Shown here: positions 43,109-53,901 of the stretch, in pieces
Numbering within the stretch: position 1 is the stretch's first letter
Layout: every line of letters starts with the position of its first letter
From: Rebecca billardiae RCC1528
Taxonomy: Eukaryota > Haptophyta
Length of the DNA stretch: 64,000 bases
Direction of reading: 5' to 3'
Assembly: GCA_965240325.2 (NCBI GenBank)
Contig: OZ251226.1
Span: forward strand, 2,914,001 to 2,978,000
Program-made: the position numbers and the translations under genes
Notes under the pieces: model-generated
What the model was told of the DNA's origin: nothing
What the model saw: the letters and a program-made list of their open reading frames with translations, nothing else
The model's database searches: none

Positions 43109-44452
43109 ATGTCGACCGCCCAGGTGAGGCGAGCCGCCGAGACGGCGGCACGGCTCCGAAAGCTCGAGCTGAACGTGGCGTTGTGGGTGCAAGAATGCGA
43201 GGCCGACATCGAGACCCGCTCGAGCGCCCTGCGCGCCGAGCATGCCGCGCTGATCCATAAGCTGCGACGGGACGGCCCGAGCACCGCCGGCCTCGCGAGC
43301 GCCTCGAGGGCGCCAGCGCCGGATGGCGCTGAGTTCGACCAGCGGACGGGATTCCCCAACATCGAGCGGGTGATGCGTCTCAGGCGGGGAGATCACGTTA
43401 GGCAGGCTCGGCCCTCGCCGCAGGAGCCACACCCAACCGTCGGGGCGCCGCGCGCCACAAATGTGAGTGAGGGTGATGCAGCGGCGCCCTCCGCGCCGTC
43501 AGCACTCCACGTGCTGCTGGCCGCCCGCCGCGAGGCGTCCCGCGCGGTCCTCGCCCACGCAGTGCGCAGCTGGCGCACGCGACGCTCAGAGCGCGTCGAT
43601 GCGTGCAGATGGACCCTCGACTGCTGGCGCGCAGCGATGCGCCGCGCGGCCGACGGGCAGGCCCTCACCTCCCAAGCGGCCTGGGCCTCTGCAGCCATCC
43701 CATGCACCATTGCCCTGCGCCAGTGGCGCCGGTGCAAAGCGCAGTACGACGCACGTGTGCTACGGCTGTGCGCCTGGGCTGGCGTGGACCCGCCGCTGCG
43801 CCCGCACGCGTGGGCGCGAGCGCACGGCCCTCTGCTGCGCCGATTCGACCGCGCTGCACACTTCGCGCGTGATGGCAAGGACGAGATGGCTCGCGCGTGG
43901 CGGGCGCATCGCATGTGCGCGGTGGTGATGGCGCGACTGCGCATGCACGCGGCTATGCCGGGGGCGCCGCGATGGGCGCGGGCGCGGCTCGGTGCTCATG
44001 CGCCAACATCAGAGCCTGGCCGTGCGGCCGTCCCCTCCGGGACAGAGCAGCACGCAGCGTCCGACGGCCACTCCGAGGGCACGAGGCAATCACCGCCGCA
44101 GCAAGCACTCCCGCCAGCGCTCCGCGCACTCGCTGAGAACACGGGTGTGCTGGTCGCGAGGCTGTCCCGATCGGGTCCGGAGGCCGAGCGCGCGTATGCG
44201 AGCACCACGCCGCCGACGTCGCCGCCTCAAACATCTACTCCGACCCACGCTTCCAAGATTGACACGCTGGCGGTGTCGCCAGCGCACATCACGTCGCCGG
44301 CACGCGACAGTTTGTCTTCGGAGTGGCACGAGAGCAGCTCGTCGCTCAGGAGTGGCAGTGCTGCAGGAGCCGCGCCCGACACAGACTCCTCGCAACAAGC
44401 ACTGGGCAGCGAGCTCCTGCTGGCGGCGCTCCGACTGAGCCTCGACGCTTGA
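43109..44452 (+). CDS. Trp/Arg-rich helical protein, unrecognised (Sfi1-like spacing possible)
   Basis: From ATG 43109, 447 residues in one exon. The N-terminus is helical and charged (AARLRKLELNVALWVQECEA). The middle (about 145-290) has repeated Trp-centred helices such as AVRSWRTRR, TLDCWRAAMRRA, ALRQWRRCKAQ, LCAWAG and ARAWRAHR, spaced 20-40 residues apart. This recalls centrin-binding Sfi1 repeats, but the match is only in spacing and composition. The C-terminal third is Ser/Thr/Pro-rich and likely disordered. If Sfi1-like, it could be a basal-body component. It is divergent from the TRP-like channel with 119 bp between starts. Confidence 0.55.
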   Translation: MSTAQVRRAAETAARLRKLELNVALWVQECEADIETRSSALRAEHAALIHKLRRDGPSTAGLASASRAPAPDGAEFDQRTGFPNIERVMRLRRGDHVRQARPSPQEPHPTVGAPRATNVSEGDAAAPSAPSALHVLLAARREASRAVLAHAVRSWRTRRSERVDACRWTLDCWRAAMRRAADGQALTSQAAWASAAIPCTIALRQWRRCKAQYDARVLRLCAWAGVDPPLRPHAWARAHGPLLRRFDRAAHFARDGKDEMARAWRAHRMCAVVMARLRMHAAMPGAPRWARARLGAHAPTSEPGRAAVPSGTEQHAASDGHSEGTRQSPPQQALPPALRALAENTGVLVARLSRSGPEAERAYASTTPPTSPPQTSTPTHASKIDTLAVSPAHITSPARDSLSSEWHESSSSLRSGSAAGAAPDTDSSQQALGSELLLAALRLSLDA

Positions 44453-45126
44453 CGGCGGATCATCACCATGACTACCTCTGATAAACGGCGGCGCCCGCCG
44501 GCCGCGCCCGCCACTGCGTCTGCTGTCCGCCCGCGGCGCTGTATAGTCACTCACTGTAGATATAGACTGCGCGGACGAGTGCGGTCGCGGAGTCAGACTG
44601 GCGGGAGTGCCGCGGAGCGGTTGTTGGCCGGCAGTACTAGCTAGCAGTTATTTAATATATATATTATTTATAGTCAGCAGTCTTAGCAGTACCGCGCGCT
44701 CGCTCGGCGCTACTTACTAAGTATGAGCAGTGAGTTACTAGTGTAGCCTGGGTCTTACACTAGCAGTACTACTGCTCTCAGTGAATGATGATGAGTCGTC
44801 AGCCTCCCGGAAGGATTCTACGGCCAAGCCGGGCCGGTCGTTGATCATTATCAGAGACAGACGGGCAGACCGACGCCCGGCACGGCGCACGCCCGCGCCC
44901 GGCCGGCCCGCGGGCGCGGGCCCGCGAACCGTCGTACCCGTAGTGCTACTACGGAGTAATTAAAACTACGATATATATATATATATAATAAATCCGATTA
45001 TATTACCGATAGATACGACACATACATATACATATATATATTAATATCGTCTAATAATACTCGCCATAACCGCTACTGCCTAATTAGTCAGCATCGCATC
45101 ATATGTCAAATTGAGCCGGCACCGTC
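44453..45126. other. Gene-free convergent interval
   Basis: AT-rich relative to neighbours, with short TA tracts at about 44655-44668 and 44970-44992. No gene or RNA recognised. Confidence 0.6.
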
Positions 45127-45774
45127 TTAACCGACGGCGTCCCCGTTAGCGCCTGCGGTGGCTGCTGCATCCACACTGGCACTGTCATTCCTGCTGCCAG
45201 GCGCAGCGTCCGAAGGACCCAGTGGCCGGGTGGACTGCCCGCTCGACTGGCCCGACGGAGCAGTGCCCGTGCGCTTGCCATCCTTGGCTGGCTGGGCCGC
45301 TGGACCGCGCGAGCGGAAGCCACTGCCCTTGTGCAGGGGCGGTGGTGGCTCCATACCCAGCTCCTTGAGCTGCTTGCGCGTCACTGGCGGCCCCTCTCGC
45401 GGAGGTATCGCAGGAGCAATGTGGATAGGGTGGCCGGTGTCACCCCAGATACGTGCGTACGTGTCCGTCTTGCTGCCGGGCTCCCGTGGTTGTTGCGTGT
45501 ACTGCTTTTCGCTCACAGTCCGTCGGGGTAGTCCGGCAGGCCTCTCCATGACGGCCTTATGCCGATCATCAGGCGGATCGAATCGATGGTCACGCCGATC
45601 GGGCGCGAGAGCAAGATGCATCGGACTTTTTGGCTTCGAGCGACGCGACGAGCTCCGACTGCGCAGCCGCTGCTTAATGCGGTGGAGCTCCTCTGAGGCA
45701 TCATCAACGCGGTAATTCGCCAGGATCAGCTCGCGCTGAAGCGCAAGCGCCTCGGCTCTGCGGGCCGCTTCCAT
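45127..45774 (-). CDS. Basic, Ser/Pro-rich protein, unrecognised
   Basis: The first true ATG is 45774 (MEAARRAEALALQRELILAN), giving 215 residues; the frame extends upstream but without another ATG. A helical N-terminus leads to an Arg/Ser block (LRSRSSSRRSKPK). A middle segment follows with YARIWGDTGHPIHIAPAIPP and VTRKQLKELGMEPPPPLHKG. The tail is Gly/Ser/Ala-rich. The central segment looks conserved in style, but I cannot name the family. It is divergent from the methyltransferase gene with 207 bp between starts. Confidence 0.55.
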   Translation of the reverse strand: MEAARRAEALALQRELILANYRVDDASEELHRIKQRLRSRSSSRRSKPKSPMHLALAPDRRDHRFDPPDDRHKAVMERPAGLPRRTVSEKQYTQQPREPGSKTDTYARIWGDTGHPIHIAPAIPPREGPPVTRKQLKELGMEPPPPLHKGSGFRSRGPAAQPAKDGKRTGTAPSGQSSGQSTRPLGPSDAAPGSRNDSASVDAAATAGANGDAVG

Positions 45775-45981
45775 AACGCCGTCGCCGCTAAGTCGAAGCC
45801 GGGCGCGGGGCTGGGCGCAAGCGGCCCGTAACCTCCAAACCAAGCAGCCGGGCGGGCCGGGGCCGAGGCTGAAGCAAGGGCCCTTCCTTGGCTGAAGGTG
45901 ATTCCGGGCCGAGTGGCCGACGCCGGACGACGAGTCCTCCGAGTCGACGACTGGTCATTTGCTACACCGACTCCGAGGGCG

Positions 45982-46896
45982 ATGGCGGATCGCTGGCTGC
46001 GGCCGTGGGTGCTGGTGTTGGTGGTGACACCATCCTTGTCCACGTTGCCGAGACGTGCCGCGCTGGCTCGCGCGATGGCTGCAACCACCACCATACTTGG
46101 TGGCACCCCGCCGACCCGCGGCGCGGCGCCCCCTGGAACCTCCTTCCCATCGCCAGACGCGGTCGCAGCCGAGCTGGACACTGAGACCTTTGATGAGTGG
46201 CCGTTTAATGCGGAGTCTTTCCGCCGGCTCGACGAGTCAGATGATGCACTCTTTTACACCGAGCCGCGCTTCGTCTACCACATCGATGACGCAGCTGTCG
46301 CGTCTCTCCGCCGTTACAACGCGCGCGTCCTTGCAGACGCTGCGGCGGCGCTCGGCAATGACCGCGCGCAGCCTGTGGACGTGCTGGACGTTGGCGCGTC
46401 GTGGGACTCCTTCCTCCCGCCGGACGTCTATCGTGGTGACACGAGCGCGTCGCGTGTCATTGGTGTCGGGCTGAACCGCGCCGAACTCGAGAAGAACCCT
46501 CAGCTCACCGAGCGCCATGTGCAAGACCTGAACGGCAGCCCCAAGATGCCGTGGCTCGAGGACAGGTCGATTGATGCGGCGCTGTGCGCTGTCTCGATCG
46601 ATTACCTCACCCGGCCGCGCGAGGTGCTCGGCGAGGTTGCCCGGGCGCTTCGGCCAGGCGGAACCGTGCACATTGCCTTCTCGAACAGGCTCTTCTTCTC
46701 CAAGGCGGTCGCGCACTGGACGGGCAAGAGTGACCTCGACCACATCGACGCGGTCGGCGCCTACCTCGCATTCGCCACCGGCGGCCCTGCGCGCTTCGGG
46801 GTGGCCGAGGCGGAGCGCATAGACAGCCAGCGCGGCGGTGACCCACTCTACGTTGTCAGAGCTCAGCGGATCGCTTCCGAGGTCAGCACTGGCTAG
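45982..46896 (+). CDS. SAM-dependent methyltransferase-like protein, plant/algal family, probably organellar
   Basis: ATG 45982 gives 304 residues. The N-terminus (MADRWLRPWVLVLVVTPSLS then RRAALARAMA) looks like an organelle transit or signal sequence. The domain follows a family well conserved in plants. VDVLDVGASWDSFLP (family 'VLDLCSSWVSH') replaces the classical GxGxG loop. RVIGVGLNRAELEKNPQLTE then VQDLN, SIDYLTRPREVLGEVARALR-PGG, FSNRLFFSKAVAHW and DPLYVVRA all match in order. The non-canonical glycine loop means catalytic activity and substrate are unproven even in plants. Confidence 0.75.
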   Translation: MADRWLRPWVLVLVVTPSLSTLPRRAALARAMAATTTILGGTPPTRGAAPPGTSFPSPDAVAAELDTETFDEWPFNAESFRRLDESDDALFYTEPRFVYHIDDAAVASLRRYNARVLADAAAALGNDRAQPVDVLDVGASWDSFLPPDVYRGDTSASRVIGVGLNRAELEKNPQLTERHVQDLNGSPKMPWLEDRSIDAALCAVSIDYLTRPREVLGEVARALRPGGTVHIAFSNRLFFSKAVAHWTGKSDLDHIDAVGAYLAFATGGPARFGVAEAERIDSQRGGDPLYVVRAQRIASEVSTG

Positions 46897-47231
46897 ACTT
46901 TGAAGCCGTGACGACCGCACTTTCCGGCCAAGGCCACGACGACTCCGCTCGGGAGTCGGGAGTAGTCGGGCTGCGGGGCTGACGAGGCCGAGGGCCACTG
47001 AGTTAAAGCAGTCTTGCAAGCTTATTACGACTCTTATTAATAAAGTCGGACACGACACGTACGTGGGCCGACCGCCGCCTGCGGTGGCAACGCCTGACGG
47101 CATGGCGTCACATCACACACGTGACGATGAATGCCGATGAAGGCGGTCGTGAAGGAAGGTAGGATGCAAGCTGCATGTAGCTTGCATCGGGCCATCAGCG
47201 CCGCGGAGCTAAATATTCTGCCGACCGTGGA
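46897..47231. other. Gene-free convergent interval
   Basis: 335 bp between the stops of the methyltransferase and ankyrin genes. No feature recognised. Confidence 0.6.
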
Positions 47232-49783
47232 TTACTTTGCTGCCTTGCCCTTGACGGGGATGGCCTGCATCTTCTCGAGCGCTTGGATCTCGGCTAGGAA
47301 GGTTTTCTCCTTCTTCGACATCCAGTCGGCTGAATCGACGAGCTCCTGCGCGCGCCGGGGCGAGACGGGCGGGTGCACGCGGCTGAGCCCGCGCCTGCGC
47401 ACGTGCGCGCGGGTGGGTAGCGCGCGTGCACGGGGGCAGCGCTGCGAGCGCGTGCGCGGTGGAAGCGCGCACCTGGACGCGGTGTGCGTCGAGCGGGATG
47501 TACGAGATATCCGTGTCCTCCTCCTCCTCGCCCTCGGGCTTGGCCGACTTCTTGCCCTTCTTGCCCTTCTTGCCCTTGGCCCCCTTCTTGGTGGCCGCCG
47601 AGCTAGGCCGCGCCGAGCTAGGCCGCGCCGAGCCGGGCCGCGACGCGGGCTTGGAGCCCGAGGGCGGCGGCGCGGCGGCGGCGGCGCCCTCGGGCAGCAT
47701 CTCCGCGAGCGGCTTCGGCTTCGGCGGCGGCGGCGCGAGCGCCGCCTTCTTCGCCTCCTTGGCCGCCTTCTTCGCCTTCGCCAGCTTGGCCTTCACGTTG
47801 GCCTTCCACTTGGACGCGAGCCGCGCGGCCGTTTTCGCGGGCGTGTCGCCGAACTTGTTGGCGCGCGCCAAAGATCTGCCAAAGCCTGCGCGCGTGCGCG
47901 CGGCGCGGCGAAGCGCGCGCGGCGGAGGGGCGCGTGGCGACCGGTGAGCAGCGCGCCCGCGCAGCCGACGTCGAGCCAGGCGCGGCGGCCGCGAGGTGGC
48001 GCGCCTGGCGCGGCGCGCGCGGAGGCGTGCTGAGCGCACCCTTTGTGCACAGCCAGTCGATCAGGCCGAGGTGGCCCGCGCGCACGGCGACGTGTATTGG
48101 CGTGTCCGCATTCAGCGTCGTCACCGCGTCCTTCCACAGCAGCCCCCGGTCCACGTACATCGCCTTCACCGCCTCGATCGCCGTGCGGTTGCCGCCGCGC
48201 ACCGCGCAGTGCAGGCAGCTCATGCCGAGCGCGTTGCGCCGCACGATCGACGCGCCGCGCTCGAGCAGCACGCGCATCATGTTGAGGTCGCCGGTGAGCG
48301 CGGCGTAGTGCAGGCCCGTGTCGCCCGTGTGGTTCGAGATGTCCACCGGGCAGCCGTGCTCGAGCAGCAGCCGCGCGCACGGCAGCCGGCCGTTCCACGC
48401 GACACGGTGCAGGCTGGTGTCGCCGTACACGTCCGCTGCCTCGATGTCCGCGCCGCGCAGCAGCAGCGCCGCGGCGACGGTGAGGCGGCCGTTGGCGCAC
48501 GCCTTGTGCAGCGCGGTCGCCTTGACCAGGTCGCGCGCGTTCACGTCCGCCCGCTTGTCGATCAGCGCGTGCACGCAGCGCAGCGAGTCGCGCGTGCGGA
48601 GGACGCGCGCGCGGGAGCCGTACAGCACCGGGTCGATCGACAGGTCCGCGTCTGCGCCGTAGTCGGCCTCGAGGGTGCCCGTGCCGCGGCGGGCGAGGTT
48701 GGGGCCGGTGCCGCGCGAGCCGCGGCGCTCGAGCCCGCCGCGCGAGGCCGTCGGGTGCGCCGGCTCCGCCCGCGGCAGCTGCGCCTGGTACGAGCGCCCC
48801 TGCTCGGTGACGTACGCGACCATCCGCGTCGCGAGCTCGACGTGCATCGAGCGCACGCCGCGGTGCGCGCTCATCATCTCGAGCTGCAGGTCGTCGGAGA
48901 GGACGACGCCGCCGGCGGTGCCGGGCGAGGCGGCGTTTTTGCGCGCAGCCTCGAGCGTCGCGGAGCTCAGCGCCATGATGTCCAGCTGCGTCTGCCGCGC
49001 GCCCTTTTCGGGCTGCGCGGGCGACAGCTGCGCGAGCCGCACGGGCTGGCAGCTCACGTGGAAGCACTCAAACGCCGTGCCCGTGAGCACGTCGCCGTCG
49101 AGCATCTTGGGGCCCTCGTACGTGACCGTGATCAGCTTCACGTCGCCCCACTGCTCCGCGATGCACGCGCGGCGCAGCGCGAGGTACACCGCCGTCGACC
49201 ACTCGGCCACCGAGCCGGACGCGTGGCCGGTCGCCGCCTCCGCCTCGCGCAGCTCCTCCTCGCCCCGCTCGGCGCGCGCGGCGTTCTGCACGCTCTTCCG
49301 CGGCACCATGATCTCGATCAGGCAATCGTCATCCACGAGCGCCGCGTAGTGCAGCGGGACCCAGCCGCGCAGGTCCTGCTGGTGCATGTGCCGCGGGCCG
49401 TCAGGCGTCTCGAGAAGCCGCTCGACCTCGACCGCATCGCCAGCTGCCGCCGCGTCGTGCAGCAGGCTCGATCGGTACTCGACGCGGATGTTGTCGGGGT
49501 CGTTGTCACGCTGCGCGATCGGCCCTTCGCCGGGCTCGATGCGCCCGCCGGGTCCATCGCCCGACCGCCGGGCAGTGCTCGCGCGCCGGTGCGAGCGCCC
49601 AATCAGCCCCGACTTCTTCTCCGGCACCTTCTCTTGTCGCTCGCGCTCCTCCTGGAGCTCTCGCGCGACGGCACGCTCCAGGGTGGTCTCCTCGCGGATC
49701 GTCTTCTGCGTCGCGTGGTACACGAACGTGCGCTCGCGCACGCCCGACGCCGCCGGCGCCGACTGCGGCCGAGCGCTCGCCAT
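47232..49783 (-). CDS. Ankyrin-repeat protein
   Basis: Model: join of 49783-48040, 47885-47473 and 47345-47232, 756 residues; the stop is TAA after GKAAK. I chose ATG 49783 because the frame beyond it has no ATG. The N-terminus is charged and helical (about 20-60). Ankyrin motifs occur at about 104-160 (LLHDAAAAGDAVEVERLLE, GWVPLHYAALVDDDCLIEIM). A block of at least five follows at about 415-590 (KATALHKACANGRLTVAAAL, GDTSLHRVAWNGRLPCARLL, GDTGLHYAALTGDLNMMRVL). The last repeat runs across intron 1 (LCTKG|FGRSLARANKFGDTPAKTA), which supports the splice. Between the two blocks is a non-ankyrin domain of about 250 residues. The tail is Lys/Ala-rich, then DWMSKKEKTFLAEIQALEKM. It is a scaffold protein of unknown partner. 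Confidence 0.75.
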
Positions 49784-50692
49784 GGCGCCCGGCAAAACGG
49801 CCCGGTCGTGCTAGAGGCGTTTGATGCGAAAGGTTCTGCTTGATGACCCTTCTTGAAACATTGTTACCCTTGGTGGCCACTATTTGTCCGCGCTCGGAGG
49901 CACGCGCTCGGGAGCGCGCTCTGACACCACACGGGGAGGGTGCTGCACCTGGATGTTGTATCCCAATGAGAAGGATGGCTGCCGCGCGTTCGCTCATGAA
50001 CAGCAACCGGCGTGCACGCCCGGTACAGGCGCAGCTGGGGGTCATCGCTGCCAAGTGCCTACGTCGATGGCAGAGCCATCCCTCGCGATATGACTAAGAT
50101 AGCCCATCGCATGGAGGTGTCATAGCATCCGAGCCGGGTCAGCACTCGCCCGCGGCGGATGTGACTGCCAGTTTGCGCTACAGGGCGGCCGAGTCACGTT
50201 CAGTCAACCGCGGCAGGTGAGAGTTGCAGTAGAGCAGCAAGGCGCGCGTAGAGTTTGCACAGGCTTGCAGTAAGCTCCAACGCACACAGGGCGCGCACGC
50301 GTGGATCACTATGTGAGAGGCGGACGGTAGTGACCACGTTCAACGTAGGGCGGCCCCCCGCGGCCCCGGTCGGCCCTCGCGCCCGGGCGCTGTTACTCAT
50401 GTCAGATTCCACACAGCGCTGCGGGTAGTGACCCAGGGTACGAGTAGGTATGATACAGTAGGCGATGAAATAGCTGGTGCGGGTACGAAAGAGGCAATCC
50501 CAATAATCTGATGCGGTTTCGGCGCTTGACGTTGCAGTCCGCTTCGTCGGCCGCCCGGCGCCCGACCGGGGCAACAGTGCAACACTTTGTTCCTCTCGAC
50601 AGTCGACACATCGACCAAGGGCCTTGTCGGGCCCACCCCGAGGTGGGCGTCGTTTCACACGGCGCGCAAGCGCATCTGTGCGGTGTGTACCC
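49784..50692. other. Gene-free divergent interval
   Basis: 909 bp between divergent start codons, with no repeat or coding frame that I can support. It probably holds the promoters of both genes. Confidence 0.5.
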
Positions 50693-51398
50693 ATGGGCGC
50701 GGCCGCGAGCGTGCGCCTAAAGGAGCAGCTCGGCAGCTCGGCCCGACAGCGCAAGTACGCCCCGGGCGCCTCTGCCACGGCAAGCGAGCGCGGCGAATCA
50801 AAAAACGCAAAGGATGCTGCGGCCGAGCGCGCGCGTCGCCAGGAGGCCGAGGATGACAGCTCGACCCCGCAGAACGTCGCAAAGAGGCGACCGCAGATGG
50901 ACGCAGATGCAGACGCGGTCGAGCCGCTGGACTGGGGAGTGCAGGGCGCGCGTGACGATCGGAGCTCTCCGCTGGGCATCGACGAGCTCGTGCAAGCGGA
51001 TGAGCTCGAGGACCGCCTCCAGCCAAAGGGCACGCGTGCCGCTGCCCGGCCGCAGGACGCGGATACCTGGCGACCGCCGGCTGACGGCAAGAATGCAGGC
51101 CGTGGACATAAGACCACGCTAGTCGTGGATCAACATGTGCGTGGCGCGCGTGCACGCGTGCGCGCGTGCACCGTGCAGCCATGGCTGATGGTGTGTCTGC
51201 TTGCTCCCTCCCTGCTCGCCCCCGCGCGCTGTGCCGCAGGTTGTCGGTGCAAGGTCGCCCAAGAAGGCGCCCGCAACGACTACCAGCCCCGTGGGCGAGG
51301 GCTCGCTGCTCTCCGGCAGCGCGTTGAGAGGACTTCAGCCGCAGGCGCCGCCAGTGGAGCCACTCCAGATGAGCGATGTGATGGACGACGAGCTGTGA
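50693..51398 (+). CDS. Small, putatively N-myristoylated protein, unrecognised
   Basis: Model: join of 50693-51136 and 51240-51398, both phase 0, 200 residues. The start MGAAASVRLKEQL fits an N-myristoylation signal (Gly2, Ser6), predicting membrane attachment. The remainder is hydrophilic and charged, with ERARRQEAEDDSS, EPLDWGVQGARDD and HKTTLVVDQH before the intron. It ends SPVGEGSLLSGSALRGLQ...DVMDDEL. Overall it looks disordered. I do not recognise the family. The intron has GTGCGT and GCCGCAG ends. Confidence 0.5.
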
Positions 51399-52448
51399 GT
51401 GAGCGTCACGTGCCCACACGGGCGCTGTGCGAGGCGCTGGGGCATGGGGAGTACGCACCACGCGTAGCAGAGGACGCCACGCTCGCGTGCTGCCCATCCC
51501 CGCAGGCCACCCACCGAGCTGCTTGCTTACGAAATCGGCATGGGCCGCGCTGCAGCCGCAGCGCGGAATCGTACGTGTACGACGCCAACGACTCGCTCAC
51601 TAGTCACTTAGCTACTCGGCGGCGCCGCCAGCCCGGAGCCACGACCCGCCGGGCACCACGGCGGCGGTTTATTGACTGCCGAGGCGGTAGGCACTGTCAC
51701 TTTCATCCTCTCCGAATCCGAGGTGACTTTGACTGAGGCTGCCGTAGCGGCCCCTCGGGCGCGCCGGCGGCGGCGCGGACCCCGCGGCGGACCGCCCGGC
51801 CCGAGTCCGGGGCCGGGCCGAGTCGGGCGCGCCAGAGTGGCGAGTGACCCGGTAGTCATCAGCTCAAGTCGGCCACGGTACCACTAGTTATAGTAGTAGT
51901 ACTACCAGTACGACCAGGGCCGATTCGCCATTCGGACTCAGGCCCGCGGCCGGCAAAGTACCGACCGTGTCCGTACCGTGAGTAACTGCACTCTGCAATC
52001 TGCATGCAGATTGCAGATTGCAGAGCCGAGCCCCGAGTGAGAGAGAGACGCGGCGCGCCGCCGGCGCCCCGGCGGCGCCGACGCGCGCGATGCCAGCGGC
52101 TCAGAGTTCCAAGTCTAACTACCGCCCCGGAACCGGCACGACCGCGCCCGGGCCCGCCGCCGCCGGCGCCGCACTCTCAAACTAGTGCGCGGATTGGCCC
52201 GCGGATACCGCCATTATACCGCGGCCGCGGGCCGCCGCAGCGGAAACTGTCCAGGCTGCCGCCGCCGACGCGGCTCGGCCCGACTTACTCAGTTACTCAC
52301 AGCACGGTGACAGGGCACGCTTAGTGAGCTTACACAGCCTCGCCAAGCCCTGGTGAGGGCTAGCGTCAAGGTTGGAGTTGAGGTGTGCGGCGGCCGCCCG
52401 ACGCAGATGGCGCGGCGGCCTAACTGGGGCTTGCTTCGTTCGAATTCG
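51399..52448. other. Gene-free convergent interval
   Basis: GC-rich sequence without a supported gene. A perfect 24-bp palindrome centred on TGCATGCA lies at 51993-52016. Confidence 0.55.
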
Positions 52449-53411
52449 TCAGCGCTTCTTGGCGACGACCATGCGGAACTGGTTGGAAGGCATGATCACG
52501 TGGCCGTCCGGGAGCAGCTGGTCCTTCTCCACAACATGCCGGTGGAATGCCTTCTCGGCCACCTCGTACACGTCGGACCGCCCGCTGTCCGCGACGTCCT
52601 GCAGAGCCTTGGCGATGGGCAGCATCGACAGCTTGAATGCGCCCGGTTCGGCCTCGAACTCGATGTCGTATTCGCTCGTGGCCGTGTTCAAGACGCTCAT
52701 CCCGCATTGTTGCAGGATGTCCTCGACCACGCCCGGGTTGGCGAGCGAGTGCGCGTTGATTGGCGGCGGCGGCGGCTCTTCGCCGAGCACAGCCCTCATC
52801 ATCGCGCGCGAGCTCTCCATGTTCGCGATCTTCAGCCAGTGCGTGAAGATGGCGCGGCCGCCCGGCTTGAGCACGCGCGCTGTCTCCTTGAAGGCCGCCT
52901 CCTTGTCGTCAAAGTGCATGTACCCGTGGCAGCAGGTGACTACGTCGAAGGTGGCGTCCTCGTAGGGGAGCTTGATGGCATCCGCCAGCTCGCACTTCAC
53001 GTTGGGCAGGCTCTTGGCCCGATGCACGGCCTTCTCGTACATCTTCGGCGAGATGTCGGTCGAGAGCACCTCTGCGCCGGGCAGCCGCGTCGCGATCAGC
53101 ATGGCGGGCTCGCCAGGGCCAGAGGCGATGTCGAGGATCTTTCCCTTGCCCGAAGGGAGCGCATCGACGGCCGCCTCGATCATCATCGGCCAGGGACCGC
53201 CCGGCTTGCCGTGTTGCTTGAAGATGTAGTCGTACAGGTCGGAGTGATCTTCGTCAAAGAGCGAGAGACTCGCGCGCCGCTTGAGCGCGGGGTGCGCGCC
53301 GGTGGAGAGATAGCGCGCGCATCGTGCGGCGAGAGCGCCGACGAGCGGGCGGAGTGCTGGCGCCGCCGCCGCGACGACGGCAGGCGGCAAGTGTGCGCGA
53401 GCGAGGAGCAT
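52449..53411 (-). CDS. Class I SAM-dependent methyltransferase, organelle-targeted
   Basis: ATG 53411 gives 320 residues. The first ~45 residues are Ala/Arg-rich with no acidic residue, fitting a mitochondrial or plastid presequence. Motif I is ILDIASGPGEPAMLIATRLP (SAM-binding glycine loop). VLSTDISPKM is the acidic ribose-binding strand, FDVVTCCHGYMHF is motif II, and ARVLKPGGRAIFTHW is motif III. This order is typical of the UbiE/Methyltransf_11-type fold. A Pro-rich turn (EEPPPPPINAHSLANPG) precedes a lid-like C-terminal part. The substrate cannot be deduced; quinone, small-molecule or lipid acceptors are possible. Confidence 0.8.
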   Translation of the reverse strand: MLLARAHLPPAVVAAAAPALRPLVGALAARCARYLSTGAHPALKRRASLSLFDEDHSDLYDYIFKQHGKPGGPWPMMIEAAVDALPSGKGKILDIASGPGEPAMLIATRLPGAEVLSTDISPKMYEKAVHRAKSLPNVKCELADAIKLPYEDATFDVVTCCHGYMHFDDKEAAFKETARVLKPGGRAIFTHWLKIANMESSRAMMRAVLGEEPPPPPINAHSLANPGVVEDILQQCGMSVLNTATSEYDIEFEAEPGAFKLSMLPIAKALQDVADSGRSDVYEVAEKAFHRHVVEKDQLLPDGHVIMPSNQFRMVVAKKR

Positions 53412-53901
53412 GTCGGGTCGTCGTTGGCGCGACGCAGACGGCCGATCTGGGAGCCGGCCGAGTGGAAGGCCGCAAGCGCCGCGCAGGCGCGCACCGAAGT
53501 TAGCTACTTAGCTAAGTTAGCTCCGAAGCCGTAGCTCCGACAGCCAATCAGCGCGCGCGAACGCGACTAGTTCACTCCCAGTTCAGCCAACCAAACGTGA
53601 TGACGGCAGGAACCGCCGCCGCCGCCAGTTTGCCACGGCCCTTGCAGAGTTGCTCGCGGTACCTTTGTCCACGTTGGTTTGACCAAGGAATTGAAAGGGG
53701 AGTGGGTAGGGCTGGAGGCTTCGGCCGCCAGTCTGATCACCCGGAGCCCGTTATAAAGGGGAATTTAAAAGTTTGACCTGGCGGAGTTACGTATTGTAGT
53801 GGACCCGGAATTCGCCAAGACGTCATCGGTCATGCAGCCGCTGTTGCAAGGCCTGTGACAAGCCAGGCCACTCACAGTAGAGGAGTGAGCATCTCGCCGC
53901 G
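53412..53901. other. Gene-free interval
   Basis: 490 bp between the methyltransferase start and the 3' end of the FH2-like gene. No feature recognised; presumed promoter of the methyltransferase. Confidence 0.5.
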
